Position numbers and translations under genes: made by a program
Shown here: piece after piece, positions 36,508 through 45,059 of the stretch
How positions within the stretch are numbered: position 1 is the stretch's first letter
Layout of the letters: each line of letters begins with the position of its first letter
Notes under the pieces: model-generated
Databases searched by the model: none
Told to the model about the DNA's origin: nothing
The model's input: the letters and a program-made list of their open reading frames with translations, nothing else
DNA from: CAJQQK01 sp049116495
Lineage (GTDB): Bacteria; Pseudomonadota; Alphaproteobacteria; Rhizobiales; Hyphomicrobiaceae
Direction of reading: 5' to 3'
Assembly (NCBI GenBank): GCA_049116495.1
Contig: JAGDYV010000074.1
Location: 1 to 64,000 of the forward strand
Length of the DNA: 64,000 nt

Positions 36508-37311
36508 ATGACGACGGAAACCTACGAAATCCTGGCGCTCAAATACGGCGAGCAAACCGACAGAACCCGATATTTCAACTTCATGCAGGATGACGATCAC
36601 GCCAGCCCCGGCCCGATCGACTACTACATCTGGGTGATCCGCAACGCCAACCGTACAATCGTCGTCGACACCGGCTTTGAGCACAAGGAGGCAGCCGCGC
36701 GTGGTCGCCAGATCGATATGCTGCCGCGCGAGATCCTGAAGCAGATCGACATCGATGCCGACGCCATCGACACCTTGATCGTCTCGCACATGCATTTCGA
36801 TCACGCCGGCACGCTCGGAGATTTCCCCAAGGCCCGTTTCCATCTGCAGGAAGCTGAAATGGCCTATGCCACTGGCAAATGCATGTGCGATGCAGCCATG
36901 CAGGGCCCGTTCAGCGCTGACCACGTTTGCGACATGGTGCGCAACATTTATTCGGGCCGCGTCCAGTTTCACAACGGCGACGGCGAGATCGCGCCGGGCG
37001 TCACCGTGCACCACGCCCCCGGACACTCGAAAGGTCTGCAATGCGTGCGTGTCATGACGGAACAGGGCCCCGTCGTGGTTGCTGCCGACGTCGCCCACTA
37101 CTATGAAAACTATGAGCAGCGTAAACCGTTCTTCATCACGATCGATGTCGAAGCGACGTTGAGCAGCTATGACAAGCTCACGGAACTCGCGGATGGCAAC
37201 ATGGCGAACGTGATCCCTGGTCACGACCCGCTTGTCCTGAAGCGTTATCCCGCCCTAAAGCCCGACACACAGGGCATCGTCCACCGTCTCGACCTACCTC
37301 GCGTCGGATAG
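36508..37311 (+). CDS. Metallo-beta-lactamase-fold hydrolase (N-acyl-homoserine lactonase-like)
   Basis: 267-residue dinuclear zinc hydrolase. The metal motif HxHxDH is HMHFDH at residues 94-99, followed by HAPGHSKGLQCVRV, AADVAHYYEN and NVIPGHDPLVLKRYPA, which supply the remaining His and Asp ligands. The N-terminal VIRNANRTIVVDTGFEHKEA and the REILKQIDIDADAIDTLIVS spacing resemble the AttM/AiiB-type lactonase group. It could hydrolyse a homoserine lactone or another lactone or ester; no LuxI or LuxR gene is visible in the window. GGAAGG lies 7 nt before the ATG. It is divergent from malonyl-CoA decarboxylase and is followed by a perfect 24-bp palindrome. Confidence 0.82.
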   Translation: MTTETYEILALKYGEQTDRTRYFNFMQDDDHASPGPIDYYIWVIRNANRTIVVDTGFEHKEAAARGRQIDMLPREILKQIDIDADAIDTLIVSHMHFDHAGTLGDFPKARFHLQEAEMAYATGKCMCDAAMQGPFSADHVCDMVRNIYSGRVQFHNGDGEIAPGVTVHHAPGHSKGLQCVRVMTEQGPVVVAADVAHYYENYEQRKPFFITIDVEATLSSYDKLTELADGNMANVIPGHDPLVLKRYPALKPDTQGIVHRLDLPRVG

Positions 37312-37332
37312 TTTGCGGCGACCTTGCCCCAC

Positions 37333-37356
37333 ACCGGATGCAGCGCTGCATCCGGT
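37333..37356. repeat. Perfect 24-bp palindrome after the lactonase-like gene
   Basis: ACCGGATGCAGC is followed directly by its reverse complement, GCTGCATCCGGT. As RNA it could form a stem of about 10 bp with a small loop 21 bp after the upstream stop codon. There is no strong T-run (TTCCCC follows), so it may be a rho-independent-like end, a protein site or a dispersed palindrome. Confidence 0.8.
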
Positions 37357-37409
37357 TCCCCATTTCCTGGCCGGCAACGCGACCGGCCTCCCTCAACACG
37401 CGATCGTTC

Positions 37410-38153
37410 ATGTTCCCATTTCTACCGCCGGATCTCTCGCTCGCCCATATTTGCGCGATCGTCCTGTTATTCAGTTGCTGGTTTTGCTACCCGATCATAT
37501 TGCGCGTGTACGGCCGTGGCTCGCTCAACAGCCAGCTCGTTATCGTCCGTCAATACTGGATCGCCGCCGCGACCCGCCGGCAGGCCAAACCGTTCGACGC
37601 CGTCCTGCTCGGTCACATCACGAATTCGATCGCGTTTTTCGGTTCGGCAACGTTGCTCGTGCTTGCCGGCGTGCTGTCAACGATCGCCAGCGTCAAGACG
37701 ATCCACGAAACCATTCAGCAACTGCACTTCGTCAGCGAAACCAGCCTCGAGTTATTCGCCCTGCAAATCGGCGTACTCGCCCTCGTTCTGGCGCTCTGCT
37801 TCTTTTCGTTCACCTATGCGCTGCGCAAACTCATTTACACCATCGCACTGCTCGGCGCGCTGCCCGATGAAACAGAAGAGTGCCCGACCCAGGAACGCTT
37901 GATCGCGGGTCTCAATGTCGTGCTGTCGGAGGCCATCAAGACCTTCAACTTCGGCATCCGCGGCTACTACTACGCAATCGCCACGGTTTGCCTCTTCGTG
38001 TCACCGATCGCCTGTATCGCAGCCACCGTCATCGTGACATCCACGTTGATGTACCGCCAGCTCGTCACGCCGACAGCCCGCGCCATCCAGGATTACGTCG
38101 ATGCCGCCCGCGAATGGAACGACGACCCCATCACCCGCAAGCCACCGCATTAG
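37410..38153 (+). CDS. DUF599-type integral membrane protein
   Basis: 247-residue membrane protein with about four hydrophobic segments: AHICAIVLLFSCWFCYPIIL near the N-terminus, ITNSIAFFGSATLLVLAGVL, LQIGVLALVLALCFFSFTYA and GYYYAIATVCLFVSPIACIA. The blocks RQYWIAAATRRQ, RKLIYTIALLGALPDE and EAIKTFNFGIRGYYYAIA match the DUF599 pattern as remembered. ATG 37410 starts just before the first segment; a start at 37338 would lie in the palindrome and adds a basic stretch without homology. Function unknown. It converges on the TRAP permease gene. Confidence 0.75.
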   Translation: MFPFLPPDLSLAHICAIVLLFSCWFCYPIILRVYGRGSLNSQLVIVRQYWIAAATRRQAKPFDAVLLGHITNSIAFFGSATLLVLAGVLSTIASVKTIHETIQQLHFVSETSLELFALQIGVLALVLALCFFSFTYALRKLIYTIALLGALPDETEECPTQERLIAGLNVVLSEAIKTFNFGIRGYYYAIATVCLFVSPIACIAATVIVTSTLMYRQLVTPTARAIQDYVDAAREWNDDPITRKPPH

Positions 38154-38224
38154 ACGGCGCGGTTGCAAACGAAGCCTTGCGACCACGAGCCCGCGAAAAA
38201 TTCAACTACCAAAAAGGCTGTGCA

Positions 38225-38255
38225 GCCCACGTCATCGTTCAACGATGACGTGGGC
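38225..38255. terminator. Long hairpin between the DUF599 gene and the TRAP permease
   Basis: GCCCACGTCATC and GATGACGTGGGC form a perfect 12-bp stem with a 7-nt loop, lying 20 bp after the TRAP permease stop. On the minus strand the next bases include GGCTGCACAGCCTTTTT, a second small hairpin with a T-run. Together they plausibly end transcripts from both converging genes. Confidence 0.65.
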
Positions 38256-38274
38256 GTCTGATTTCAGTGTCCGC

Positions 38275-40521
38275 TTACTTGCCGTAGATGTAGGCCGGCA
38301 GCCACAGTGCGATCTCGGGGAAGACGAAAATCAGCGTCAGCCCGATCAGCTGGATCACCATGAACTGCATCATGCCGATGTAGATATCTTTCAGATCCCA
38401 CTCCGGCACCACCCCCTTGAGGAAGTAGGCCGACAGCGCAACGGGCGGCGAGAGCCACGCCGTCTGCAGGTTGACCGCCACCAGGATCGCGAACCACGTC
38501 AGATTGACGTTCAATTCGGTCAGCATCGGCACCAAGATCGGCACGATAATCAGCACGATCGGCACCCATTCGAGCGGCCAGCCGAGTAGGAAAATCAACG
38601 CCATCACCGCGATCAGGATCATCGATGTCGACATATCCAGTGACAACAGCACTTCGGTCAGCATCTTCGGCGTGCCGAGACTGGAGAACACCGCACCGAA
38701 GAAATTCGACGCCGCCACCAGGAACATGATGAGCACGGTGATCTCAAGCGTCTTGATCATCGAGTCATAGAAATCGGTGATCGTGAACTTGAAATACATC
38801 ATGCTGAGCAGGATCGACCCGAATGCCCCACAGGCCGCAGCCTCAGCCGGTGTCGCCCAACCGAGCAGGATCGAGCCGAGCGCAAACGAAATCAAAATCG
38901 TCGGCGGCACTAGTCCCATGAAGAACTCAGACCATAGGTCAGAGAAATAGAACCCGAACGGCTTCAACGCCCGCGATGCATAGAACGCAGCCGCCATGAT
39001 CGCAAACCAGATCGCCGCAAACACGATGTTCGTGAACAGCAGGTAGAAGAAGAAAACCAAGCCGGTCAAAACCAGCACGAACTCAAGCATGTAGTAGGGC
39101 GACGTCACCGGCTGCTCTTCTTCCGGCAGGATCGGTCCGAGGCTCGGGTTCAACCAGCAGCGGCCGATTGAATAGACGATATAAAGCACCGCCAGCAGCA
39201 CACCGGGCATAATCGCGGCGGCAAACAAATCCGTTACGGGCACTTCAAGCACCGGCCCCATAACCACCAGCATGATCGACGGTGGGATCAGAATGCCAAG
39301 TGTACCGCCAGCCGTAATCGTTCCCGCCGCCATGCGCACGTCATAGCCCGACCGGTTCATCGTCTTCGCCGCCATGATACCCAGGATCGTCACCGAGGCA
39401 CCAACAATCCCGGTCGCCGCCGCAAAGATGATCGACACGAACAGCACGGCAATGAAAAGCGCACCGCGCGTGCGCGACATCATCAACTGAATGGAGGTAA
39501 ACAGCCGCTCCATCAGGCCGGCCTTCTCCATCATGATGCCCATGAAGACGAACAACGGCACGGCAACCAGCTGGTCGTCGAGCATCGTCTCGTTGAATTT
39601 CAGGGTCTGCAGGAAGAAGCCGAGTTTTGCGCTGATGCCCCACGCCGCAAACACGAACGAGAGGAAGATCAGCGTGAACGATATCGGGAAGCCGACAAAG
39701 ATCGCGAACAGCATCGCCCCGATCATGAACAGACCAATCGTCGGTTTCTCGAAATCGGTCAGGCCAAGCGAAGTGACCAGGTCGGTCCAATAGCTGCCGG
39801 CCGGCACCAGGTCAGGCAGGAACGTGCTGGCAAACAGCGTCGCCAGAACGATCACATAAACCGGCAGGAACCACAGAAAGATGCGCTCGCGCGGCTTGCC
39901 CATGTCATTGAAGGCGCGGAACAGCTCGGGCAGGCCTTGCAACAGAAGCAAGAACGCACCAACCGGCATGGCCAGGCGCGCCGGCCCAAGCACCGGCGCC
40001 CATGTCGAGTCACTGGCGCGCTCCCAGCCGTTGTAGTCGAAGCCATTGCGCACGTTGAAAGCATCGATGGTGTAATCGGCGGCGCTCCAGCAAAAGAACA
40101 GCATCGCCGGGAAATAGAACAGCAGGTAGAGAATCGCATCGACGGTTGCCTGCGTCTTCGTCGACCAATTGCGATAAATGAAATCCGCCCGGATGTGCAC
40201 GCCGCGCATCAGCGCGTAGCCCGCCCCCATCATGAACAGGACGCCGGCCAGCATCCGCGACACGTCATAGACCCAAAGCGTCGGCGCCAGGAACATCTTG
40301 GTCGCCACAACTTCATAGACCATCGATATAATGATCGGCACCAACAGCAGGCAGACGACCCGCCCGACCCAAAGGTTGAGCACGTCAATGGCCGCCGTAA
40401 TCGGGCGCTGCCAACTGGTCATCGTCTCCGGGGTCTGTCCCGGCTCTTCCGCGCGGCGTTCCGCGATGAGTTCGTCAGTTATTTCCAGCTTATTCGGGTC
40501 GACTTCCAGCTCATCCGCCAT
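38275..40521 (-). CDS. TRAP transporter fused permease (DctQM type)
   Basis: 748-residue inner-membrane protein joining the small (DctQ, roughly residues 40-230) and large (DctM, roughly 255-748) subunits of a tripartite ATP-independent periplasmic transporter, driven by an ion gradient. DctQ-like segments include VVCLLLVPIIISMVYEVVAT and LAGVLFMMGAGYALMRGVHI. DctM features include LFVFMGIMMEKAGLMERLFT, the conserved AAGTITAGGTLGILIPPSIM, GWATPAEAAACGAFGSI and LTWFAILVAVNLQTAWLSPP. An acidic 35-residue tail precedes the first helix. ATG 40521 has GGAGGAG upstream. It lies downstream of the DctP receptor gene on the same strand. Substrate is unknown, probably an organic acid. Confidence 0.93.
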   Translation of the reverse strand: MADELEVDPNKLEITDELIAERRAEEPGQTPETMTSWQRPITAAIDVLNLWVGRVVCLLLVPIIISMVYEVVATKMFLAPTLWVYDVSRMLAGVLFMMGAGYALMRGVHIRADFIYRNWSTKTQATVDAILYLLFYFPAMLFFCWSAADYTIDAFNVRNGFDYNGWERASDSTWAPVLGPARLAMPVGAFLLLLQGLPELFRAFNDMGKPRERIFLWFLPVYVIVLATLFASTFLPDLVPAGSYWTDLVTSLGLTDFEKPTIGLFMIGAMLFAIFVGFPISFTLIFLSFVFAAWGISAKLGFFLQTLKFNETMLDDQLVAVPLFVFMGIMMEKAGLMERLFTSIQLMMSRTRGALFIAVLFVSIIFAAATGIVGASVTILGIMAAKTMNRSGYDVRMAAGTITAGGTLGILIPPSIMLVVMGPVLEVPVTDLFAAAIMPGVLLAVLYIVYSIGRCWLNPSLGPILPEEEQPVTSPYYMLEFVLVLTGLVFFFYLLFTNIVFAAIWFAIMAAAFYASRALKPFGFYFSDLWSEFFMGLVPPTILISFALGSILLGWATPAEAAACGAFGSILLSMMYFKFTITDFYDSMIKTLEITVLIMFLVAASNFFGAVFSSLGTPKMLTEVLLSLDMSTSMILIAVMALIFLLGWPLEWVPIVLIIVPILVPMLTELNVNLTWFAILVAVNLQTAWLSPPVALSAYFLKGVVPEWDLKDIYIGMMQFMVIQLIGLTLIFVFPEIALWLPAYIYGK

Positions 40522-40670
40522 CGACTTCTCCTCCCACCGGAAACACTCAAATCGACTTGCACAGCGCCCGCATTTGCCCCGTGCAAGTATAAGTAGTTAG
40601 AGAGCAGATGTCGTTATGACATCCACTCTCCAACGTCCCTCAATTCTCGCGCTAAACGAGCTGTTGCCTA

Positions 40671-41789
40671 TTACTTCTTGAGTGAGTCAGCAAAAGCTTT
40701 ACCAAGCGCGGCGTTCGATGCCTGTGAACCTGCCCAGAAAGGAACCGCAACCTTGGCGAAATCCTTCTGCGACTGCCAAACCTTGGCAAAGAACGGGTTC
40801 TTCGCCGCATTGGTTTCCAGCGCCTTCTTCGCCGCGTTCATGTAGGCTGGGAAGTAATCTGCCGGCGTATCATGCAGGATCACACCGTGATTCTCAGTCA
40901 GATCCTTGAGCGCCTTGCCGTTTTCGTAGATGCGATACGACATCGCCTTGATCAGCGACGCATTGGCGGCAACCTGAATCGCCTTTTGCTGATGTGGCGT
41001 CAGGCTCTTCCAGACATCGCCGTTCAGGTACATGTCCGCGTTCACAACGACCTGATGCAGGCCCTGCAGGTAGTAGTGCTTGAGTACTTTCTGGAAGCCG
41101 AACACGCTGTCTGGCTTCGGGCAGCACCACTCAGCCGCATCGATCTTGCCGCTCTGCAGCGCTGGCAGGATGTCACCACCGCCCATCGCAACCGATGCAA
41201 CACCGATATCCTTGTACGTCTGGCCAGGGATGCCTGGTGGCGTCCGGAAACGATACTTGCGGAAGTCCGCCATCGACTTGATCGGTTCCTTGAACCAGCC
41301 GAGGGCTTCCGGCCCAACCGGTTGCAACATGAAGCCTTTGACGTTGACGCCCATTTCCTTCCAGAGCTGATCGTAAAGCGGTTGTCCGCCGCCGTAGAGG
41401 AACCAGGAAACGAACGCGATGTTGTCGATGCCGACACCGGCGCCAGCAACTGGCGAACCAAACAGCATCGCTGCTGGGTGCTTGCCCGACCAATAGTGTG
41501 TCCAGGCAAAACCGCCTTCGATAAGGCCCTTGTCGACCGCATCGAGCGTCTCTTTGACGCCCACAACAGCGCCGGCCGGCAACACTTCGATTTTCACTTC
41601 GCCATTGGTCAGATCGCTGACGTCTTTGGCGAACTCTTTCAACATATGCACTTCATCAGCTTTCGACGGAATCACTGATTGAATGCGAATTTTTACGGAT
41701 TTTGCTTCAACAGGCGCCGGCGCGAAGACGGACGCCAGAGCAATCGCTGAGGTGGCGACTGCCACACCAAGCAAACGATTGAATTTCAT
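40671..41789 (-). CDS. TRAP transporter solute-binding protein (DctP family)
   Basis: 372-residue periplasmic receptor. The signal peptide is MKFNRLLGVAVATSAIALAS with cleavage near VEAKSV. Mature sequence: IRIQSVIPSKADEVHMLKEF, GEVKIEVLPAGAVVGVKETL, and MADFRKYRFRTPPGIPGQTY, containing the conserved Arg that binds the substrate carboxylate. EWCCPKPDSVFGFQKVLKHY occupies the position where many TRAP receptors have an EW-x-G/P-x5-GF segment, as in the TakP branch for keto or hydroxy acids. ATG 41789 follows GGGAGG. The fused permease gene is 149 bp downstream. A carboxylic acid ligand is inferred. Confidence 0.92.
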   Translation of the reverse strand: MKFNRLLGVAVATSAIALASVFAPAPVEAKSVKIRIQSVIPSKADEVHMLKEFAKDVSDLTNGEVKIEVLPAGAVVGVKETLDAVDKGLIEGGFAWTHYWSGKHPAAMLFGSPVAGAGVGIDNIAFVSWFLYGGGQPLYDQLWKEMGVNVKGFMLQPVGPEALGWFKEPIKSMADFRKYRFRTPPGIPGQTYKDIGVASVAMGGGDILPALQSGKIDAAEWCCPKPDSVFGFQKVLKHYYLQGLHQVVVNADMYLNGDVWKSLTPHQQKAIQVAANASLIKAMSYRIYENGKALKDLTENHGVILHDTPADYFPAYMNAAKKALETNAAKNPFFAKVWQSQKDFAKVAVPFWAGSQASNAALGKAFADSLKK

Positions 41790-41990
41790 GCTTTTTCCTC
41801 CCAACCAATTTCGGTTGTTTGACCTTAAGATAATGCCCATGGCATCGATCTGGCCGCTCTTTCAGTTATGTCATCGCAGCCTAAATTCTCGGATGCGAGA
41901 ACTTAAAGTCTCATTTTGAAGAGACACAAGCAAGCGAAAGTTCGCATTGCCACCTACTGCGTATCCACGTCATCCGCCGTTGCCGGCGCA

Positions 41991-42821
41991 TCAGTCGACG
42001 TTTTCCGACACACGTTCCGGTATCCCGCGCCCGATGCGGCGTGCGGCATCCTGTAGCACATCGACATGACCGACCGCCTGCGACACCGCCATACGCGATT
42101 TCGGTGCATGCACGGCAAGCGACGCCGCATAACGCCCACTCTGATCAACAATCGGCACCGCAACCGCCGTCATGCCGGTGATGAACTCTTCGTCGTCGAT
42201 GCTGTAACCCAACTCAGCAATCTCCTTGAGATGCTCGGTCAGTTCCTGCGGCGACGTGATCGTATTTTCGGTAAATTCGTTGAGTTCAATTTCCTGCAGC
42301 AGCCGCTTGCACTGCTGCTCGCCGAGACTGGCCAGATAGAGCTTGCCGGAAGACGTCGCATGGAAAGGCACCCGCGATCCGACCGGCAGTTGCAGCCGCA
42401 GCGGCCATTCGGTTTCAACCCGGTCCCAATAGACCATCCCGGTGCGTTCCGGCACGACAAGATTACAGGTCTCGCCGATTTCTCGCGCCACCCGCTCAAT
42501 GACCGCGTGCCGCGCGACGTAAACCGAGCGGCCGGCAAGAACCGTCTGCGACAGATCGACCAATCCCTGGCCGGGCACAAAGCCACGGCCACCGATCTGA
42601 CGGCGGATCAAATCCGCAGCCAGCAACTGCTCGCACAACCGGTAAACGGTCGCCTTGGGCAACCCCGTCCGCTCCGACATTTCGTTAGCTGTAATCGGCA
42701 TATCGGCGCGTGCCACTTCGCTCAACAATACGATGACACGAACCGAACGGTCGGGATCTTCATTAGAATTCACGTGCAAGTCCTGACAATGAAACTGGTT
42801 GTCGCTGGTTGCCAATTGCAT
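41991..42821 (-). CDS. IclR-family transcriptional regulator
   Basis: 276-residue regulator. The N-terminal winged helix-turn-helix is DRSVRVIVLLSEVARADMPI then TANEMSERTGLPKATVYRLC (about residues 24-63). The C-terminal effector domain contains YVARHAVIERVAREIGETCN and PFHATSSGKLYLASLGE, ending with EEFITGMTAVAVPIVDQSGR. ATG 42821 has GAGG 5 nt upstream; GTG 42773, with AGGA upstream, is a reasonable alternative that starts nearer the DNA-binding domain. It is divergent from the GMC oxidoreductase gene and upstream of the TRAP genes, so it probably controls one or both. Effector unknown. Confidence 0.9.
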   Translation of the reverse strand: MQLATSDNQFHCQDLHVNSNEDPDRSVRVIVLLSEVARADMPITANEMSERTGLPKATVYRLCEQLLAADLIRRQIGGRGFVPGQGLVDLSQTVLAGRSVYVARHAVIERVAREIGETCNLVVPERTGMVYWDRVETEWPLRLQLPVGSRVPFHATSSGKLYLASLGEQQCKRLLQEIELNEFTENTITSPQELTEHLKEIAELGYSIDDEEFITGMTAVAVPIVDQSGRYAASLAVHAPKSRMAVSQAVGHVDVLQDAARRIGRGIPERVSENVD

Positions 42822-42909
42822 CCCGCCTCGTTGAAACACTGCGGAACGGTTTTGACAGAATACCAAACTAATCTCATAAATGAGAGGTCATAGTCCAGTA
42901 TTTGCGATT

Positions 42910-42947
42910 CATTTCACAGAAAATGCATATCCTGGACCATTGCAATG
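42910..42947. promoter_or_regulatory. Candidate regulator-binding palindromes in the IclR/GMC intergenic region
   Basis: The 148-bp gap between the divergent genes holds CATTT-CACAGA-AAATG (42910-42925) and the perfect decamer CATTGCAATG (42938-42947). Such short symmetric sites are typical operator positions for IclR-type regulators, but neither matches a consensus I can name. Confidence 0.3.
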
Positions 42948-42969
42948 CCCTACCAACATCCGAGGAACC

Positions 42970-44577
42970 ATGTCGGGAACATCTGGCCAGACCTTCGACT
43001 ACATCATCGTCGGCGCCGGTTCGGCCGGCTGCGTGCTTGCCAACCGGCTTTCCGAGGATCCGGGCAATCGCGTGTTATTGCTCGAAGCCGGCGGCCCCGA
43101 CAACAACCCTTGGATCCATATCCCGGTCGGTTACTTCAAAACGATGCATAACCCGGAAACGGATTGGTGCTATCGCACCGAACCCCATCCCAATCTCGCC
43201 GGCCGCAGTCTCGATTGGCCGCGTGGCAAGACCCTCGGCGGTTCCTCATCAATTAACGGTCTACTGTATATCCGTGGTCACCGTAGCGACTATGACCACT
43301 GGCGCCAACTTGGCAATGCCGGGTGGAGCTTCGAAAATGTCCTACCCTACTTCAAACGCGCCGAAGATCAGGAACGCGGCGGCGATGAGTATCACGGCGA
43401 AGGCGGCCCGCTCGGCGTCTCCAACATGCGCATTGAGCGCGAAATCTGTGACCGCTTCATCGAAGCAGCGGCAGAAGTCGGCATCCCGAAGCGGAACGAT
43501 TTCAATGGCGCCGAGATGGAAGGTGCCGGCTATTTTCAGCTGACCGCCCGTGACGGCCGGCGTTGCTCGACCGCTGTCGGCTACCTGCACCCGGTCAAAC
43601 ACCGCAAAAACCTGCACGTCATCACCAAGGCCCATACCAAGCACATCCTGTTTGACGGCAAGCGGGCCAGCGGCATCGCCTTCGACCGAGACGGTGTGCC
43701 ATCAACCGCGATGGCTGCGCGCGAAGTCATCCTTGCCGCTGGCGCCATCGGTTCACCCCAAATCCTGATGCTTTCCGGCGTCGGACCCGGCGCGCATCTC
43801 AAAGAACACGGCCTTGACGTGCTGGCCGACCTCACCGGCGTCGGCGCCAATCTGCAAGACCATCTGCAGACGCGCATGATTTTCAAAACGTCGAAACCGA
43901 TTACGCTCAACGACCAGTTGCGCAATCCTCTGCGCAAAATGGCCATGGGCATTGAATATGCCCTGGCACGGCGAGGCCCGCTTTCAATGGGCGCCAGCCA
44001 GGCTTGTGCCTTTGTCCGTTCCCGGCCTGAACTTGAGGCGCCCGATATTCAGTTTCATGTCCAGCCGTTGTCTGCCGACAAACCGGGAGAAGGTACCCAC
44101 AAGTTTTCGGCTTTCACGAGTTCCACGTGCCAGTTGCGTCCTGAGAGTCGCGGACACATCGAGCTGAAATCAACCAATCCGCATGATCATCCTGCGATCC
44201 ATCCAAACTACCTGGATACCGAACTCGATCGCTGGACGACGATTGAGGGGATCAAGATTTCGCGCAAGATCATGAGCGCGCCGGCGATGGCATCCGTCAT
44301 TGCCAGTGAACATTTGCCTGGCGCACACATTCAGACGGATGACGAACTGCTCACAGCCGCCCGCGAGATCAGCCAGACAATTTACCACCCGGTGGGCACC
44401 TGCAAGATGGGCAACGACGAGACCGCTGTCGTTGACGAACAACTGCGCGTCCACGGCATCGAAGGTCTGCGCGTCGTCGATGCCTCGATCATGCCCACCC
44501 TGACCAGCGGCAACACCAACGCTCCCACCATCATGATCGCCGAAAAAGCGAGCGACATGATCTTGGGGCGGGATTGA
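42970..44577 (+). CDS. GMC-family FAD oxidoreductase (alcohol/choline dehydrogenase-like)
   Basis: 535-residue flavoenzyme of the glucose-methanol-choline family. FAD motif FDYIIVGAGSAGCVLANRLS (GxGxxG at 15-20) with LLLEAGGPD. GMC signature 1 region WPRGKTLGGSSSINGLLYIR, signature 2 GAIGSPQILMLSGVGP. The C-terminal active-site block is IYHPVGTCKMG with the catalytic His, then NTNAPTIMIAEKASDMIL. It would oxidise an alcohol to an aldehyde, passing electrons to oxygen or a quinone. It most resembles choline/alcohol dehydrogenases, but no betaine genes are near. ATG 42970 has GAGGA 4 nt upstream; a 30-codon extension would use the operator region. Probably regulated by the divergent IclR gene. 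Confidence 0.93.
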   Translation: MSGTSGQTFDYIIVGAGSAGCVLANRLSEDPGNRVLLLEAGGPDNNPWIHIPVGYFKTMHNPETDWCYRTEPHPNLAGRSLDWPRGKTLGGSSSINGLLYIRGHRSDYDHWRQLGNAGWSFENVLPYFKRAEDQERGGDEYHGEGGPLGVSNMRIEREICDRFIEAAAEVGIPKRNDFNGAEMEGAGYFQLTARDGRRCSTAVGYLHPVKHRKNLHVITKAHTKHILFDGKRASGIAFDRDGVPSTAMAAREVILAAGAIGSPQILMLSGVGPGAHLKEHGLDVLADLTGVGANLQDHLQTRMIFKTSKPITLNDQLRNPLRKMAMGIEYALARRGPLSMGASQACAFVRSRPELEAPDIQFHVQPLSADKPGEGTHKFSAFTSSTCQLRPESRGHIELKSTNPHDHPAIHPNYLDTELDRWTTIEGIKISRKIMSAPAMASVIASEHLPGAHIQTDDELLTAAREISQTIYHPVGTCKMGNDETAVVDEQLRVHGIEGLRVVDASIMPTLTSGNTNAPTIMIAEKASDMILGRD

Positions 44578-44675
44578 TCGGCGCACCACATTGGCAGTGC
44601 CGCCTATAGCGCGCGCCAATCGTCTTCTCGGGTTGCCGGCTTTCCAGCTTGAGCTCATGCGTTAACCACAAGATC

Positions 44676-44695
44676 AAATCGCTTTTCAGCGATTT
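44676..44695. terminator. Hairpin 98 bp after the GMC gene, possible terminator
   Basis: AAATCGCT, loop TTTC, AGCGATTT form a perfect 8-bp stem. The T content is inside the stem rather than after it, so termination is uncertain. Confidence 0.35.
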
Positions 44696-44744
44696 ATCCC
44701 CGCCTCCGACAACCACGCCTATACTCGAGCTATCCCGTCCACGA

Positions 44745-44970
44745 AGGGGCCGCTGACCGGTGGCGACCATCAGAGGGGGCGGGTTGCAGGTCACGCGTCG
44801 GCGCACGCACGTCGGCGTTAACAGTGACGCCCCCCGCTCGTGCCGTGGGTGAAAGTCCCCGGTGGCCGCATCTTAAAACTGGGCGGTTTCGCGAAAAACC
44901 CTGCACGGGGCGGCAGCACGTCGCTCAAAAAATAAAATTAGGATGCGAGGTGTTGTCGCCCCGTACCCCT
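44745..44970 (+). ncRNA. Putative structured RNA, 6S RNA-like in part
   Basis: GC-rich gene-free region. The segment CTTAAAACTG (44872-44881) is followed by a small hairpin GGTTT-CGCGAA-AAACC and then CTGCACGGGGCGGCA (44901-44915). This order resembles the 3' half of 6S RNA, where E. coli has CTTAAAACTG, a hairpin, then CAGCCTGCGGCGGCA. A 20-bp stem (one mismatch, two G-U) pairs 44905-44924 with 44945-44964 around a 20-nt A-rich loop. I could not find the long 5'/3' closing helix required for 6S, so the identity is doubtful. The hairpin could instead end the minus-strand operon above it. Boundaries are approximate. Confidence 0.3.
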
Positions 44971-45059
44971 TTGACCAAACAAGCCTTCGGCGGTCGCCCG
45001 CGCGAAGCAGCTGAACTGTGCGCCGACCGACAGGAACACAGGCCGCGATGCTTTTCGTT

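Noticed and set aside
44845..44870. Cobalamin-riboswitch-like GGGTGAAAGTCCCC
   Set aside because: Only this short string fits. The B12 box and the CCCGCCACTGT-type core are missing, and no cobalamin gene is near.
44745..44970. Permuted (two-piece) alphaproteobacterial tmRNA
   Set aside because: No T-arm GGTTCGA, no tRNA-like acceptor with CCA, and no tag coding for a peptide ending in LAA or similar.
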